Positions 1-11,699 of a stretch of 64,000 bases of DNA are shown piece by piece (position 1 is the stretch's first letter; the number at the start of each line of letters is the position of its first letter). The notes under the pieces are model-generated. The model ran no database searches, was not told where the DNA came from, and was given only the letters and a program-made list of their open reading frames with translations. The position numbers and the translations under genes were made by a program. Source of the stretch: Nageia nagi (lineage: Eukaryota > Pinophyta); the NCBI GenBank assembly GCA_050084985.1, contig JBITNC010000001.1:39990001-40054000 (forward strand), read 5' to 3'.

Positions 1-905
1 TATTTATATAATGCATATAACTAATCTTATTTATGAGCTTCTTGTATCTTGTAGGTTTCTTCTTGAGAGTGCAGGTTACCGACTTTGAGTGGGCAGGCTC
101 ATGGAGGCTTATCATGTCAACTTGTTGTTGAATGACTACTTTGTACAATGAAACTAGTTATGGTTAATGATTATATTGTAAAATAGTTTTTCAAATGGTA
201 ATGTAATGAGGTTCAATATAATATATTACTTATTTTTCAAAGATGTAAATGTTCTCATCTCCAATATATCTCTACAGAGGAGAACTCTCTCTTACTCTCT
301 CTTTCTTCTCTTCTCATCGCTCTACCTCAATATTGCATTAACAGGGATTATTAGAATATTTAATGCATTATTATAATCTCTCTTAATGTAATTAACTTAA
401 TGCTTAAGTATCCCCATATACCTTAAGTATATAGTGAATATAAAAATGTAAATTCATTAACACTTAAAAGTATCCATAGATACCTTTTAAGTATTTATGA
501 ATAAAATAATTTAACTTGTCCTACACTCCATCTCATGAGCATGCCCCTTGCATAAAATAATTTTGCATATCATGATATTGTACAATGGTTAAAAGGGTGA
601 TCCAAGGGAAGATTTTAGCCTACAAATAGAGGGCCCTTTACTTGAGATCACTCAATCAAACTTGTAGAAAAGTTATGCTTTAGGATTATTAGGTGAAGTA
701 AGAAAGAGTTGTTGTAAGAGAGTGCTCTTTGCTAATAATAAGATCTTATATTAGTAGATGTACTCCCATGGTTGGAGGAACCAATTTATATTGGTGTCAA
801 CTTTGTGAGATATGCTATTGTGTTTATGCTATTGTGATAATTTTTTAAAGAGCTTTCATGAGATTTTGGTAGTAAAATAATTTAGTCATTAAAGATTAGC
901 TCTTA
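1..905 (+). mobile_element. Copia family A, 3' end with 3' LTR (copy A0)
   Basis: Non-coding 3' end of a Ty1/copia element followed by its 3' LTR. Bases 1-348 match, in reverse complement, the sequences just inside the LTRs at about 39803-40060 and 47885-48130, including the stretch around GGCAGGCTCATGGAGGCTTA and the pyrimidine-rich TCTCTCTTACTCTCTCTTTC block. Bases 349-905 are a diverged copy of the family-A LTR, recognisable by TAACTTGTCCTACACT, CATGAGCATGCCCCTTG and AAAAGGGTGATCCAAGG. The polypurine tract is worn down (about 341-348). The coding part of the element lies left of the window. It is the most diverged of four family-A LTRs here, so probably the oldest. Confidence 0.75.
349..905 (+). 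repeat. Family-A LTR, diverged 3' LTR of A0
   Basis: Aligned by eye to the LTRs at 39305-39802, 47390-47884 and 60329-60816, which lie in the opposite orientation. A TATA-like CTACAAATAGAGGGCC occurs at about 621-636, where the other copies have a TATAAATA-type box. The 3' boundary is set by CTCTTA at 900-905, matching the TAAGAG/TGAGAG termini of the other copies. Ends are approximate because the terminal TG is degraded. Confidence 0.7.
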
Positions 906-1530
906 AAATGCGATTAGGGATTCATAATTGATTACCCTTAAATAAGTAACTATTCTAAAAAAAAACTCTTCAAGAGTGGTATGGGACTTACCCTCTACCA
1001 CACTTTTGCATTGTTGCACAATATTTACAAAATATTCATCATATTCATAGAGATATTTAATCCCCTTAAAGCCTACCACTTCATTTTCCATAGTGGGCAA
1101 CAACATGACTCTCCTACTCAATGCATCAACAACCTTATTTTATTTTCTTGACTTATGTTTTAGGATAAATGTATACTATTGTAAAAATGAAACCCATTTA
1201 GCATGCCTACTATTTAGCTTTTTCTAAGAGTTTACATACCTTAACACTTCATGATTAGTAAATAACACACACTCCTTTGAGATTAGGTAGTGCCTCAAAT
1301 GTTGCAATGCTTGCATAATTGCAAAAATCTACATCATATGTAGAATAATTCTTCCTTGCTTCATTCATCTTCTCACTGAAATATTCTATAGGTAGGCCCT
1401 CTTGACTTAATACACCACTAATTATAACAAATAAGGTATCAAATCAACCTTAAATACCTTACTGCTTCCTTATTCCATACAAAATCCTTCCCCTTTATGT
1501 ACTCAGTTATAGGGGAAACTATACTACTAA
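906..1530 (-). pseudogene. Gypsy RNase H and integrase N-terminus remnant (element K)
   Basis: RNase H degrades the RNA strand during reverse transcription; integrase follows it in gypsy pol. Minus-strand reading at about 1265-1140 gives FTNHEVLRYVNS, then RHAKWVSFLQ, then NKVVDALSRR, the usual end of the gypsy RNase H. It continues into LLPTMENEVVGFKGIKYLYE (about 1100-1040), the tether to the integrase zinc domain. The element stops here at the A0 LTR boundary, so the integrase core is missing. Confidence 0.7.
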
Positions 1531-1539
1531 AGTTCTTGA

Positions 1540-2300
1540 TGAACTTTATGTAAAAGGTAGCTAGGCCATGAAAGCTCCTCACTTTTGTTATTATTCATGG
1601 AAGGGGCCATTTTAGAATTTCCTTCACTTTATGATCATCCATCCTCATACTGTATCTTGAAATTACAAATCCCAAAAATACTAAACTATCTTGAAAAAAT
1701 CTACATTTCTTCAGGTTGATATATAACACTAATTTCATGTGTAACAAATGCTCTTCTTCATTTTTACTATAAATCAAAATATCAGCAAAATACATAACCA
1801 AAAGCTTACTATTATATTCTTACAATACCCTTTTCATCAACTACATAAATGTACTTGGTGCATTATAGAAGCCAAATGTCATCATCATCCACTTGTATAA
1901 CCTATATTTTATCTTAAAAAGATGTCTTCCATTCATCACCTTATCAATTTGATCTAGTAGTAGCCATTTCATAGATCAATTTTATTTAAATAGTTATCTC
2001 CAACCAATCCATCCATCATGTTATCCACCTTTGACATAGGATACCCATACTATATTGTGATCTTATTTATGGATCTACTATACACACACATCGACCATGA
2101 ACTACGTTTCTTTGGGGTCAATAATGCTGGATATGCACATGGAATCATACTCTTCCTAACTAATCCCTTCTTTATTAACTCTATCACTTGCCTACTTAAC
2201 TCAACATTTTGTATCAGGTTCAACCAATAAGCTACCTAATTTGGGAGTGTTGATCTTGGAATCAAATCCATACGATGCTAGATATCCCTCTTTGGTGTTA
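1540..2300 (-). pseudogene. Gypsy reverse transcriptase remnant (element K)
   Basis: RNA-dependent DNA polymerase domain. The minus strand contains the N-terminal RT region around 2300-2060 ([20 protein letters not shown], matching the IxxLLxxGxIRxSxSPxAxP motif). The catalytic region is at 1801-1595 (VMYFADILIYSKNEEEHL, then FLGFVISR). The catalytic box expected as Y-x-D-D reads YFAD (1781-1792): the first catalytic aspartate is replaced by alanine. The middle of the domain is broken by frameshifts. The copy cannot be an active polymerase. Confidence 0.75.
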
Positions 2301-2950
2301 GCTTATATGGTAACTCTTTTAGTTTGATATCTTCATATCCTCTTACAAACATAGTTGTTGTTATAGGAATAACCACCTCCTTTATTTCTATCTTCCTAGC
2401 AATTAAGGAGTAATAACATCTAGCTTCCTTGATCTCTACAATAAACTCCATATTCAAGAAGCTCTCACTCGGCCCATCCTCCTTTAGAGGTACAAGAACT
2501 AACTTTACACCATCCTTCCATAATGTGTGAGTATTATTTCTCCTATTATGGTTAGCATCCTTGTCATACTACCAAGGTATCCCTAATAGAATGTGACATG
2601 CATCCATCTAGATCACATCGCACCACACTTTATTATTTTAAGTGCTCCCAATTGAAAATTTAATTAAACACCTTTGATCTACTGTTATCTTATTCCCATT
2701 CTTAACCCATGTGATTTAATATAGATAAGTATGCTTTTCATATTTCAGGTTCATTTTATCAACCATGATATTTGACATCATATTATCACAACTACCACCA
2801 TCAATAACAATGTTACATACCTTCCCTCCTAATGTACACCTTGTTCGAAAGATTGTTTGAGGCCAAGGATCATCACCATGTATGGTTTTACCATTCTCTT
2901 TGATTTGCACCTTCTCTTTCTTAGGAGAAATAAATATCCTCCATATCATA
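2300..2950 (-). pseudogene. Gypsy aspartic protease and linker remnant (element K)
   Basis: Retropepsin-like protease that would cleave the gag-pol polyprotein. The minus strand reads RTRCTLGGKVCNIVIDGGSC followed by DNMMSNIMVDKMNL (about 2850-2740). In plant gypsy elements the matching segment carries the active-site D-S/G-G triad, here IDGGS. Downstream comes CDVI, a stop, then MDACHILLGIPW, a second stop and YDKDAN (about 2635-2560), the conserved linker before RT. Where relatives have Gln after PW there is TAG. The frame is otherwise fairly long (2716-2949 is open). Confidence 0.7.
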
Positions 2951-2959
2951 ATTGCTTCC

Positions 2960-3623
2960 CCTAGTTAGCAAAAACTTCTTCCTCATCCTTCTCTTTGGTG
3001 GCAACCCATTTACTCTTAAATGCTTTGATATTTATGTTGGAGGTTATGAAATCTATGAAAGAGAGTTTGGAAGTAGTCTATAAGTATAATTTTTTCTTGT
3101 AACATATTCATATTTTTCCAAACCTTAATATCTTCCTTTTCATTCCTCTATTGTGTAGCCTATAAATGATCCCACCAAATCAATGTATTCCCCTCTAACT
3201 TTGTGCATGCAAGTTGACTCTTCTTCTCCTTAGAAAAGTTACTCTATTCAAATTATTTTTCTAGACTATTGATCTAATAGATCAAATCCTCTAGTTTCAA
3301 ACCACCAACATGTTTGAGAACCTTGATTTTCATCCCATATCAATTCCCCTTAAGCCCCTCTAGAACTCGTATCAACTTATTTTCAAAACCTTACCTTTCT
3401 TCCTTTGGGCCTTATGGTTTGGATTCTATGTGGACCTCAGATCCATGTTCCTTAGGTACATTTTCATCATAAAATTTTAATATGCATGTGCCCTAGGATG
3501 TATTTCTCCCATGTGATTAATCACAATAGTTAACCATGATTTTTGTGCATGCAGATCCTTGATCTACCTATTCATTTGGACATAAACACCTTTGGCTCTA
3601 GCTTGTCTTCTAGGTGGCATCTT
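2960..3623 (-). pseudogene. Gypsy gag remnant (element K)
   Basis: Gag is the capsid-forming protein of the retrotransposon particle. Reading the minus strand from about 3623 gives a start MPPRRQARAKG, typical of plant gypsy gag N-termini. Further in, around 3230-3150, comes a capsid-like stretch with CTKLEGNTLIWWDHL, matching the conserved LEG-A-WW core of the retrotransposon gag domain. Several stop codons and at least one frame change interrupt it. No zinc knuckle was recognised. Family assignment is from motif reading only. Confidence 0.6.
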
Positions 3624-3654
3624 CCCCCATTAGCGATATCATATTCATAACTTT

Positions 3655-4017
3655 TGATGTTGATATCATTTTGAGCCTATTTTATTTTAGTTTGTACAAA
3701 ATTAAAATATCTACAATTATGTAACATATCCTTTAAAGGAGACACTCATAATATCTAAAGAGTTCATCTTACCACTTGAATTTAACATTTAAGTTTATTA
3801 TCTATTTTTGGAATAATTGCATGTATTGAATAATGGATGCATGGTTTGATTTTAGGAATCATCCTAGCTATATTTTAGGTCTTTTTTATAATTAGAAAAA
3901 TGATAGTTATTATTAGTGGAGGCTAATTTTAAAATCATGTGGTATTATTTGGAATTTTAGCCTATTTAAAGGCCCAAAAGTTTAATGAAAAGTAGAGTGG
4001 ATTTTTGAGTCACATCA
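3655..4017 (+). repeat. Left LTR of element I
   Basis: Direct repeat with 4797-5162. Shared landmarks are GATATCATTTTGAGCC near the start, TATCCTTTAAAGGAGACA, TTTAAGTTTATTATC and GAAAAGTAGAGTGG before the CACATCA end. The strand is inferred from the primer-site-like sequence just to its right. Confidence 0.7.
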
Positions 4018-4796
4018 TATGATATCAGAGCAAGTAGAAGCTTGCCTATGAGGGAGGATTACCCATTGGTAGTACTCCCTCTTATTATTTGAGTGATTTT
4101 GTAGATATATAGGTAATTATTATTTTTTGCATATTTGGAGGATTAATATAGTTAAAGAATCTTCAAGAGTAGATTTGAATAAATGTGTATTTTTGGGTAT
4201 GAGATATGCTAAAATTTGGGTTAGATCTATATTTTTCCTTACATATGGATATTTTTCAAGGATGAAATTATTTTATAGAAGGTTTGTGCAACCTTGGAAA
4301 AGATAAATGGGAGATTTTAGATGATGTAGATGGATGGGCTTTGGAAATCCTATGGGTTTGGTGTTATCCATAAATACTTGAATACTATTAATGTTTGGTG
4401 TGAAAGTACTTATAGAAGGCTTTGTGTAACCCTAGAGGAGATTTTAGATGATGCAAATGAATGGGTTTTGGAAGTATATAGGTTAGGTGTTAGCCATGAA
4501 ACACATTGGTTTCGATGTTCTCCATAAACACTTGTAGGGTTAGGTGTTAGCCATAAAACACCATAGTCTTGATATTCCCCATAAACACTTTTAGGGTAAT
4601 TGTTAGACATAAAACACTATGGTTTTGGTGTTGACCATAAACTCTTATAAATCCATATTACATATTTCTCTCAATGATTTTCTTAAGGATTGATTCTTGT
4701 TGTAGGATGTGATCAATTTCTAAAATCAGAGGAGTTTAGGGGCTATGTTGTTTTCAACCAAAGGAGAATGATGTACCTTACAGAGGCCATACATTT
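4018..4796 (+). other. Interior of element I with short internal repeats
   Basis: Starts with a primer-binding-site-like TGATATCAGAGC (4020-4031). From about 4290 to 4640 it contains imperfect repeats: GAGATTTTAGATGATG-type units and four GTGTTAGCCATAAAACAC-type units with CCATAAACACTT spacers. No retrotransposon protein was recognised. The short open frame at 4330-4527 lies in these repeats and is not considered a gene. Confidence 0.5.
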
Positions 4797-5162
4797 TGAT
4801 CATGATATCATTTTGAGCCTAATTTTTTTAGATTGAAAAAAATTAAAAGATCTATAGTTCCATATTATATCCTTTAAAGGAGACATTATTAAGACTTGTA
4901 GAGTTCATCTTGCCACACAAATTTAACATTTAAGTTTATTATCTATTTTTGGAATAACTGCATATTTTAAATAATGGATGCATGGTTCTATTTTGGGCCC
5001 ATCTTAGCTATATTCTAGTCCTTATTTTTTATAATTAAAAAAATTTATAGTTAATTGTTTATGGAGGCTAATTTCAAAACCATGTGGTATTATTTGTAAT
5101 TTTAGACTATTTAAAGGTCCAAAAGTTTAATGAAAAGTAGAGTGGGTTTTTGAGTCACATCA
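4797..5162 (+). repeat. Right LTR of element I
   Basis: Direct repeat of 3655-4017 with matching ends (TGATC at the start, CACATCA at the end). There is no primer-site-like sequence to its right; a copia gag reading begins immediately. It is therefore the 3' LTR of element I rather than the 5' LTR of the copia element. Confidence 0.7.
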
Positions 5163-6202
5163 ATTTACAATAGATGAAAGAAAGGACTTCTTAGAAACCT
5201 AGAATAATGATTCCAAGGCTTTATTTTATATACAAAGCAAGATAAATGTTTCCATCTTCCCTAAGATTGTAGAATGCAAATTCTCTAAGGTTGCATGGGA
5301 CACTCTTGAGAGTGTGTAAAAAGGATCATACAAGGTAAGAGTAGCCAAGATATAGCTTTTACAAAGGGAGTTTGAATCTCTTCAAATGGAATATGATGAT
5401 ACCATTAAATTCATCATGAATAGGGTTCAAGATTTGGTGAATGCTCTTCATTCACATGGTGAGTAACTTGGTGACACTTGGATTGTTAAGAAGGTATTGA
5501 GAAGCCTTCCATGGAATTTTGATCCTTTCACCTTTGTAATTGAGGAGTCTAAGGACTTAATCAACTCACTCTCCTAGAATTGCTTGGAAGCCTACAATCA
5601 TATGAACATAAACTCCAAGTTAGAGTTGAGAACTTGTAGTAAGCATTTCAAGATAAAAACTAAATGAATTATCAACCTTCTACTTCCTCCAGTTCAAAAT
5701 ATACTTTAGGAGGTCATGGCAAAGGCTGTGGTTGTTGATAACATGAAAGAGATGGTCATGATAAAGGAAGAGATTGATCATATAGTAATGGTCAAAGCTC
5801 AACCCATTGAAATTATGACTTATGTTGAAAGGATGGTCACATAGAGTAGTATTGCTATCAAAAGAAAAAGGAACAGAAGGTCAATTATAGTGAAAAGCAA
5901 GATGATGGTAATGTATTCTTAACTAATAACAACTTTGAAGTTATTGATGATCAAATTTGGTATATAGATAGTGGGTGTTCATATCACATGATCAAGAATA
6001 AAAATTTATTTACTCATCTTGAAGGTACTATCTCTAGAAAAGTCTAATTTGGGTACAATAATCAAGTTGACATTGTTGTCAAGGGTTCCATTTCTTTCAA
6101 AGAAAAATTCAAAAAGATCATGCATATGCATTATACTTTGTATGTTCCCAAGCTGAAGCATAATATCATTAACATTGGATAGATATGCATAAAGATTATT
6201 GT
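5163..6202 (+). pseudogene. Copia element H: gag and protease, left part
   Basis: Plus-strand gag and start of pol of a Ty1/copia element. Gag reads ERKDFLET, stop, NNDSKALFYIQSKI, then KVRVAKI, stop, LLQREFESLQMEYDD, the copia gag (UBN2-type) pattern. A damaged zinc knuckle sits at about 5812-5866 (first Cys lost; KDGHIE-stop-YC remains). The protease active site is intact as WYIDSGCSYHM (about 5957-5990). Nearly every stop falls where Gln is expected (ET-stop-NN, ESV-stop-KG, AKI-stop-LL, GE-stop-LG, LS-stop-NC, IG-stop-IC). The N-terminal 60-80 gag residues and 5' LTR are missing. The reading is interrupted by element F. Confidence 0.75.
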
Positions 6203-7743
6203 TGATGGAAATTATGTAATACATACACCCTTGGAAAATTTCAACCAAAGTATATCACAAACAAGCTAACATAGTAACCTAATCTTTGGAGTAGGTCAGT
6301 TCCTTATCTATTGGGTGTAGATGAAAAGAACAAGTAACAAGAAAGAAATAAAAGATGGTAGAGTGCAAAAAATAAAGCAAGAAGGATAGGGAGCAAGAGT
6401 AAAGCAAGGGGCAGATCACTAGTTCAACATAAGATTTCACATAATGTGAAACCTTGGCAAGAATCTAGTGTAGCAGCCATAGTGTAAGCTTTTATTCTCT
6501 AAATTATTCTTTAGCTTAACTCTACCATATAAGCAAACATAGTTATACCAACACCTCATTGTTATCATTAAGGAAATGTCCATTACTTGCCACAATATAA
6601 CCAGATTAACAATAATAATGCCAAGTGTTGGATAAGAAATGTCAAGATGGCATTGTATTACTATAGAACAAAAGGTCATTGAAAATAAATACAAGGGGTA
6701 ATACTAGGGATTTCAACCCTTTTGCTTTTTCTTCAACTTAATTTATACTAGGCTAGAGCGATTACAGAATGATTGAAATAAAATAGTTACAAGATGGCCC
6801 ACAGATTCTAGCCCTCTTTTAATAAAAAGCTAACTACCCCTACCACATGGCATTTTATTTCTAAAAATTGAAAGATATAGAATTGTAACTGTCTCTAAAT
6901 TGCAATGAGCATGCTTCCTAGGTGCTATTTGAACCTATATTACATTTTGAAAGATTTTCTAACTAATTATGATGATTTCAAAATTTTTCCATCTTTTAGT
7001 GATTATTTGAAGCTTCTCAATTTTCATATCACATTTTGGAGTCTTTTGGTGAAGTTTTTGCTTGGGTAGAGATTCCTTTTGCTGCATATGACATCATCAA
7101 TCTCCACACTCTAGTCTTGAAGGTTTTTATTTCCTATTGACATCACTTTCTTCTTATGCCTTTGTAAGGTAAAGCAAGTAACTTTAGGAGATATTAGTTT
7201 TTATTATGACATAATCCTCCAAGTATATTCTTTTGGCCAAAGTGGGTTTCACTTTACTTTATTGATATCACCTCCTTTCATGCTCTAGAACACCTAACTC
7301 ATCTACCATGAAACTTTTAGCATTACTTGCTAAAATCATTAATCCTAGAGTTTGATTTTAGATGAAAATAATACTCACCTATACTCTACTAACATCATAT
7401 CTAGAGGTTGCTATAATTAGTGCATTTTCTCATTAAAATTGTCTAGGTTTACTTTGCTGATGTCACCTCCTTTCATGCCCTAGAACACCTAACTTGGCTA
7501 CCATAGAACTTTTAGCATTACTTGCTGATATCACTGCTCTTGGAGTCTAGTTTTAGATGAAAACAATACACACCTATACTTTGTTGACATCATATCTAAA
7601 CATTGCTATAATTAGTACATTTTATCATTAAAATTATCTCAAATTTATGGAATAGTTAGGAAGAGTTTGCTAAAACACACTTCTTTAGACAAATAAGAAT
7701 AATATGCATTGAGAAGCCACTAGGGTGTTAGGCTATGTATGCA
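6203..7743 (-). repeat. 3' LTR of element F
   Basis: About 1.54 kb, matching 17661-19205 from TGATGGAAATTATGTAAT to GGGTGTTAGGCTATGTATGCA. It is left of the interior, so it is the 3' LTR of a minus-strand element. The LTR holds an internal duplication at about 7230-7420 and 7445-7640: repeated blocks with GATGTCACCTCCTTTCATGC and CTTTTAGCATTACTTGCT. The same duplication is present in the other LTR, so it predates this insertion. Confidence 0.8.
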
Positions 7744-7869
7744 TATATATTTGGTGATATCTATAGGAAAATTTCATCTTTTATACAAGAAATTTTGAAC
7801 CTAGCATAAAAATTTGAAAAGGGAGAGGGATTAAGCTTCAATTCTATGAACTTAGGAACTGCTGAACCT

Positions 7870-10800
7870 TTCCCTAATTTACATGGATTTTGGAGAAGTC
7901 CTTTAACCTTAAATGAGCTAAGACTACAATATTCAAAAATTCATAGGACACTTACCCATGTTTTTGCAATAATTTTTGTAAATTAACCCTAACATTTGCC
8001 TAAGAATTAAAGAGTTTTAATAAATTTACCTCATCAAAAGAAGATAGCAATGCTTCCAAATCATCAATTTGCTTGCTAATTTTCTAAATATTTTTTAAAA
8101 ATTCTAATTTTGGGACCGATGAGTCATCAATATTTTATAATTCTAGGACTCCCAATGTACTTAATTTTTGTAACTCTATCTTTAGAGTCTCTATTACTTA
8201 CAATTGGTTCAACACATTATTTTTGATCTCTTGATAAACCCACTTTCCTCGCATTGGATAATTCATTGCTACCATAAGTTCAACTTGATCCCCAATATTT
8301 AGGGCCTATAAACCTTCATTTAAAATTTCATTTAATTTCTAATTTGCTTTCTTAGCCTCCTCTAATATAGGATAAAGGATACTCTCACTCCTTCTGACAT
8401 CTACCTTAATCCCTTTTAATTCCAACAAACACATTTCAACATGATCACTAAGATGAATTAGGTCCTTGATTTCTTAGGACCTCTATTCCCAAAATTTCTC
8501 CTTTATGGCTAACAAGAAACCCTTATCCACTTTGTAATTATTCATGCTTTGTTGAAATTGAGCTATATTGGCATTCAGATTGTTAATGATTGAGTCTCTT
8601 GATGCAATTTTTGCTATTCTTATGGCTATTTTTGCATCCCTTTTAGCAATAGTGGCATACTTTTTGCTCATGCTATTGATAGTAGGAGTAGTAGCTAAAC
8701 TTGCCCTTAAAATACCTATATTATTATCAGCAACTTTTAACTTAACATTTTGAGTAGCCAACTACTTCTTCATTACTTCATGAGCTTTTTGAAGCTTGTT
8801 ATACTTGACCTCCAACTTGGTTAGCTCTGATATATTCAAGTCCATAGTAGTTTGTAACAACTCATTCTTATCACTCCAAGGAATGCTTCTCATATCTATC
8901 TTCACTCAGGTGTTCATGGAGGTTAAATCACTCTACCCATCCTAGGGATCCTAGTATATAGCCATATTTAGCACTTTATTTTTTGAATCCATAAAAGTTT
9001 GGAGCCTTACCAAATTATCAAGTGCTAGGATTTTCTTTAATTACTTTTGCATCCATTCTCCTTGGGTAATTACTCTTCATTTATTGGTACTACTACATAA
9101 TCCCATCAATAAACACTTGCTACCTGAATATAGTAATGAATGGAGAACCAACACTCAAATCTTGGGAAGGGGAGGCCACAACTTATTTTATCAATATTGT
9201 AGGATTAGCTTGGATAAAGCTTGGACTACTTCTACTAATGGGATTTAATATGGAAAATAATAGGATTAGTGGTGGTTATGGTGGTGGGGGCGATGATGGT
9301 ATAGTGATGATGTTAGTGAGAGGAGCAATAGGGGAAATTGATATAGAGGGGTTAGGATTATGCCATTAGAAAGGTAGCAATAATATTGGAATTGATTGTG
9401 TGGTGGGTGTAGAAGAGTCATCACAACTATAGAAAGGGTGGCTTGAGTGGAAATGGGTGAGAAAACTTGAATAGAAACTAGTATGATAGGGTTTATTGTA
9501 GAAGTATTCGAAAGAGAAGTATAAGGAAGAGAAAACAAAAGTGTACCTATTGGAGCAAGGGTCTTCTTCTTCTTATTAGGTGAAAGGGGGACCTTATAAG
9601 CTTTTCTCTTCATCATATACACCTCTCACCCTTTTGATGTCCCTTGTACATCTTCAAGGGTAGCTTCTTTAACCTTTTCTTTAGCTTGCTCCTCTTGGCT
9701 AGTTCCTTGAGCTTCTGGATGATCTTGCTTTTCTTCTTCATCATCGCTTCTAGGATACTCTTCAATAGGGATACCTAAAGGGTGTTCCATATTCCAAATA
9801 TCTTCAAACACATCATCAAGGTTATACTTAAGGGGGTGAATTTATTCCCTAATTTAATTTGATATTGGTTAGATGTGGTAATTTTCTCTTTGCTCCACTT
9901 AAGCCTTCTCAACATAACCAAAGATTTTTTTGGAATTGAATAAGTCCTTGGATTAAAAACTACCTTATTCTTATAGAAACTCATCCATGGTGGTAACAAA
10001 TCTTTAGCAATCAAAGACATGGACATTGGTTTATCCTTCTCTTGCAAATTTCTCCACTTGTTCAACTCTAGTTTGGCTTTTGCTTTGATGTTGGGAGGGT
10101 TGGGATGATTTTTCAATATTTTACCAAACACATATTTTGAATCATATAGCCAATATTGATTAATCCTTTTAAACTTCAACCTAAGTAGCTTCTCCTTTAG
10201 TTGGTCACCTCCTCCTCTACTTTGGAGTACCAAGTCATGCAGCTTATTAGGCAAAGCATAGACTAGTCTCTTCTTAGCTACAACTCCATATTTTGCATCT
10301 ACATAATCTATTTTCCTTCCATACTCTATATTGAAGACCCAATTAGTGACATGTATAGGTAACAAGAAAGGGGATCCTAAAAAACCATAAATTATAATGA
10401 ATGTTCCTTCCTCCATGAATAACTAATCTCTAATCTCACCATGAAGCATTCAAAGATACACTTTTGATGCATCCAACAACCTTGGAATTTCAAGAGCAAA
10501 TAGACTCATGTATGGAAATAAATTTTTTTCCATAAAGCTATAGTAATTGGTCAATGGCCTTACTTATTTAGTCTATTTATCCATAAACATGAGGGACCCA
10601 TCTCCCTCATGCTTAATTAAGGTCAATATTTTGAAAAATCCTAAATTTTGATGAATTACCAACCAAACAATATATGATGCATATGCAAAGTGAGATCCTT
10701 GATCAATTTCTTCTAATTATTTTGAAATCCTATTTGAAATAGCAACAACCCAATCATAAATGGTGGGAGTATTTAGGTGGGAGATTTGGTAGGTTATGGC

Positions 10801-11348
10801 AAGCTTTGCCAGTGAGATATATTTATCTAACTTTTCCCTTGCTACTACTAACAACATAGATAACAACAATTACATGTGCAAGGAGAAATTAGATAACAAC
10901 ACTTTAGAATTTGGAACCTTTAAGAAATTCATAGCACTATCCACATTCCTGTTGAGCCAAGATAGGATGTTTATCCTCATATTCAAGCTTTATCTTATGC
11001 CCCAATTTATTAAGATAGGAGAGAGAATGGGGTAGGTGGATTAAAAGTGCTAATGAGGTCTAGGCTAAGAACCACCTTCCCCTACAAATTTCTTACAACC
11101 CTCATTATAGAAACAAATGCCCCTTTAATTAGCTCTATCAACTTTGGGATTGGGAAACATTTATGGGGAAGAAAATACATAAGCCTTGACCACATTGGTG
11201 TGTGAGTAATATGATTAAATCCAAAAATAGGACACTTACCTTCTATGGTGCCCTTTAGATTCTTATTCTGAGCTATTATCTCTATGTCTCATAGCAACTC
11301 TATTGAATCCACAACCTTTTTAACCACCCTTCCTAGAGTTGACACCAT
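7870..11348 (-). pseudogene. Extra ORF of element F between integrase and 3' LTR
   Basis: Minus-strand reading from an ATG at 11346-11348 (MVSTLGRVVKKVVDS) to about 7870, more than 1,000 codons with stops and frameshifts. The longest clean block is 10416-9775 (213 aa, basic, W-rich). A Ser/Glu/Asp-rich segment follows at 9811-9626 in a shifted frame. From about 8900 to 7900 it is heptad-like and rich in Leu, Ile, Lys and Asn (NVKLKVADNNIG, then KYATIAKRDAKIAIRIAKIA), suggesting a coiled coil. I do not recognise the family. Extra sense ORFs in this position are known in Tat/Athila-type elements; env-like function is not supported, as no signal peptide or clear transmembrane segment was seen. 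Confidence 0.55.
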
Positions 11349-11699
11349 ATTATTTTTAGACTATGTTGTCTTCTAAGTATACCCTACTTCAATTTAATAA
11401 TTTTAAATGATGCTCTATATTTCCTACCTCTATTAAAGACTAGAAACTTAGATAATTGCTACTCTTCAAAAGTTTTAGAGTTTATATGTTTTGAAATGCA
11501 TTACCTTTTCTTCTTTTATTCTTGAATTCCCATGCATCACATTTGTTTTTTCAATCATGCAACATAACTATCACACTATTTTCATTAATAACTAATTTGA
11601 TGCTTTTAGGTTTTTCTTAAGAACTCTGATTCCAATGGTGCTAAAAATGAATCAAGTCATTAATATTGCTATTGAATAAAAATGTACTCTTACTTGAAA

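Larger units (their letters stand above)
906..3654 (-). mobile_element. Ty3/gypsy element K, decayed internal region
   Basis: Minus-strand remnant running gag, protease, reverse transcriptase, RNase H and the first residues of integrase, ending abruptly at the A0 LTR (905/906). The 5' end at about 3620-3654 holds the gag start region and meets the short LTR element at 3655. No LTR of its own was identified. Many stops and frame changes show it is inactive. The left junction with a family-A LTR suggests truncation by insertion or recombination. Confidence 0.75.
3655..5162 (+). mobile_element. Short non-coding LTR element I (TRIM-like)
   Basis: Two direct repeats of about 363-366 bp (3655-4017 and 4797-5162) flank a 779-bp interior. 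The left repeat is followed, after two bases, by TGATATCAGAGCAAG, which resembles the initiator-Met tRNA primer-binding site. Each repeat has a TATA-like CTATTTAAAGG near its end and finishes CACATCA. No gag or pol coding was seen. The layout fits a terminal-repeat retrotransposon in miniature or an internally deleted derivative, somewhat larger than typical TRIMs. Flanks (ACTTT left, ATTTA right) do not form a clean duplication. Confidence 0.65.

Noticed and set aside
2018-2230. 70-codon plus-strand frame
   Set aside because: Antisense to the gypsy K reverse transcriptase start ([20 protein letters not shown] on the minus strand).
4330-4527. Short plus-strand frame in element I
   Set aside because: It lies in the internal short repeats of a non-coding LTR element and matches no retrotransposon protein.
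9266-9622. 118-codon minus-strand frame, Ser/Thr/His-rich
   Set aside because: Not treated as a separate gene. It lies within the extra ORF region of element F and is probably one of its frame-shifted pieces or compositional noise.
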